5,933 nucleotides of DNA, taken from NCBI GenBank assembly GCA_937884385.1, contig CALGCW010000218.1, positions 1-5,933 on the forward strand, in the 5' to 3' direction. Of this stretch, positions 5,572 to 5,933 are shown in pieces. Positions within the stretch are counted from its first letter, which is position 1. Every line of letters begins with the position of its first letter. The notes beneath the pieces are model-generated. The model was not told where the DNA came from, did no database searches, and was given only the letters and a program-made list of their open reading frames with translations. The position numbers and the translations under genes were made by a program. Source of the DNA: an uncultured Clostridia bacterium (GTDB lineage: Bacteria; Bacillota; Clostridia; Oscillospirales; CAG-272).

Positions 5572-5577
5572 AATTTG

Positions 5578-5616
5578 AAAAAACTTGCAAAATGGAAGAA
5601 GAAATACTCTTCTCCA
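5578..5616 (-). terminator. Probable intrinsic terminator of the 91-residue gene
   Basis: On the minus strand a 9-bp stem with one bulge (TGGAGAAGA/TCTTCTTCCA, 5616-5593) closes a five-base loop. It is followed by TTTTGCAAGTTTTTT. It begins 24 bp after the stop codon at 5641. The stem is AT-rich and the T-tract is interrupted, so strength is probably moderate. Confidence 0.5.
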
Positions 5617-5640
5617 ATCTCACTTGGGGCTTGCTTTTTT

Positions 5641-5916
5641 CTATTTTGCCAAAACATCTTCTTTTGTTGTTTTTTTCACCTCTTGCATACTAGAAACATC
5701 ATCAGATTTACCAGCGCCAAAACTAATGTTGGTTAATTTTTTCAATTTGCCAACAATCGAATCTACAGGATTTTTTTGCTGTTTTTCTTTCAAACTTCCC
5801 AATTCCACAGTATCTTTATTATCACTATGAAGCGCAGGAATATAAACATTATTATGGCTAGGCGAAGTCATAAAATCGCCAGTTAGCTCTATTTTCTTAT
5901 CTTTTCCAATATCCAT
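5641..5916 (-). CDS. Small lysine-rich hypothetical protein, 91 residues
   Basis: I do not recognise this gene. ATG 5916 is preceded by AAGG (5927-5924) at 7 nt and by an in-frame TAA at 5928-5926, so the start is well bounded and the gene is complete. The product is hydrophilic, rich in Lys, Asp, Ser and Thr, and has no Cys or Trp. It lacks a signal peptide or membrane helix. The N-terminal half contains NNVYIPALHS (22-31). The C-terminal half has a predicted amphipathic stretch VDSIVGKLKKLTNISF, then a charged tail ending in EDVLAK. Much of it may be disordered. A TAA ending an upstream frame may belong to a preceding gene in an operon. A hairpin plus T-tract 24 bp downstream supports a real gene. 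It could be from the same Gram-negative as the left flank or from a third source. Confidence 0.5.
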   Translation of the reverse strand: MDIGKDKKIELTGDFMTSPSHNNVYIPALHSDNKDTVELGSLKEKQQKNPVDSIVGKLKKLTNISFGAGKSDDVSSMQEVKKTTKEDVLAK

Positions 5917-5933
5917 AGCAAGGCCTTAGCTTT

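Noticed and set aside
985..5577. Central segment as a mobile element or genomic island
   Set aside because: I saw no transposase, integrase, tRNA, terminal inverted repeats or target-site duplication at either edge, and the flanks do not rejoin into an intact gene.
1..5933. CRISPR arrays, tRNA or rRNA genes
   Set aside because: No regularly spaced direct repeats, cloverleaf or rRNA-like sequence was seen on either strand.

Overview
This window looks like a composite of two or three DNAs of different origin. The left ~1 kb reads as a Gram-negative, probably alphaproteobacterial, genome. It holds a divergently transcribed fragment resembling the lipid A enzyme LpxI, a complete outer-membrane beta-barrel gene with a clean signal peptide, and the first ~22 codons of a further exported protein. 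The central ~4.5 kb (about 1000 to 5525) is typical of a Firmicute, probably a gut Clostridia member. It has strong AGGAGG-type ribosome sites, a consensus sigma-A promoter, strong stem-loop/T-tract terminators, and an XRE regulator start of the kind common in Clostridia. The right ~350 bp holds one small lysine-rich gene of unknown family and origin. Assignment to taxa is inference from gene content and signals; no database search was possible.

Layout. 1-97 (-): start of an LpxI-like gene. 185-913 (+): outer-membrane beta-barrel protein. 928-~995 (+): signal peptide of a second exported protein, cut off. ~1000-1136 (-): N-terminal part of an XRE regulator, cut off by the same join from the other side. 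1160-1546 (-): stand-alone degenerate receiver domain. 1563-1750: its A/T-tract-rich upstream region, with a perfect 15-bp dyad over a possible -10. 1750-1785 (-): strong terminator. 1802-2446, 2439-3728 and 3725-5380 (all -): tightly packed three-gene signalling operon. 5418-5446: its promoter. 5491-5523 (-): terminator of a missing upstream gene. 5578-5616 (-): probable terminator of the last gene. 5641-5916 (-): 91-residue hypothetical protein.

How the central genes fit together. The operon encodes, in order of transcription, (i) an eight-helix membrane protein of the 7TM-histidine-kinase type whose phospho-acceptor His is replaced by Lys and whose ATPase boxes are not recognisable, (ii) a three-helix membrane histidine kinase with a PAS-like domain, an intact His and an intact ATP-binding fold, and (iii) a NarL/FixJ response regulator with all receiver and HTH features. 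Gene overlaps of 4 and 8 nt imply coupled translation. The simplest reading is a sensory pseudokinase modulating an active kinase that phosphorylates the regulator. Past the operon terminator lies a second short unit: a receiver-like protein that has lost its phospho-acceptor, followed 23 bp later by the XRE regulator.

The most important caution is the two joins. Left and right flanks do not restore either interrupted reading frame when the middle is removed, and no transposase, integrase or tRNA marks the edges. An assembly or library chimera is therefore more likely than recent gene transfer.
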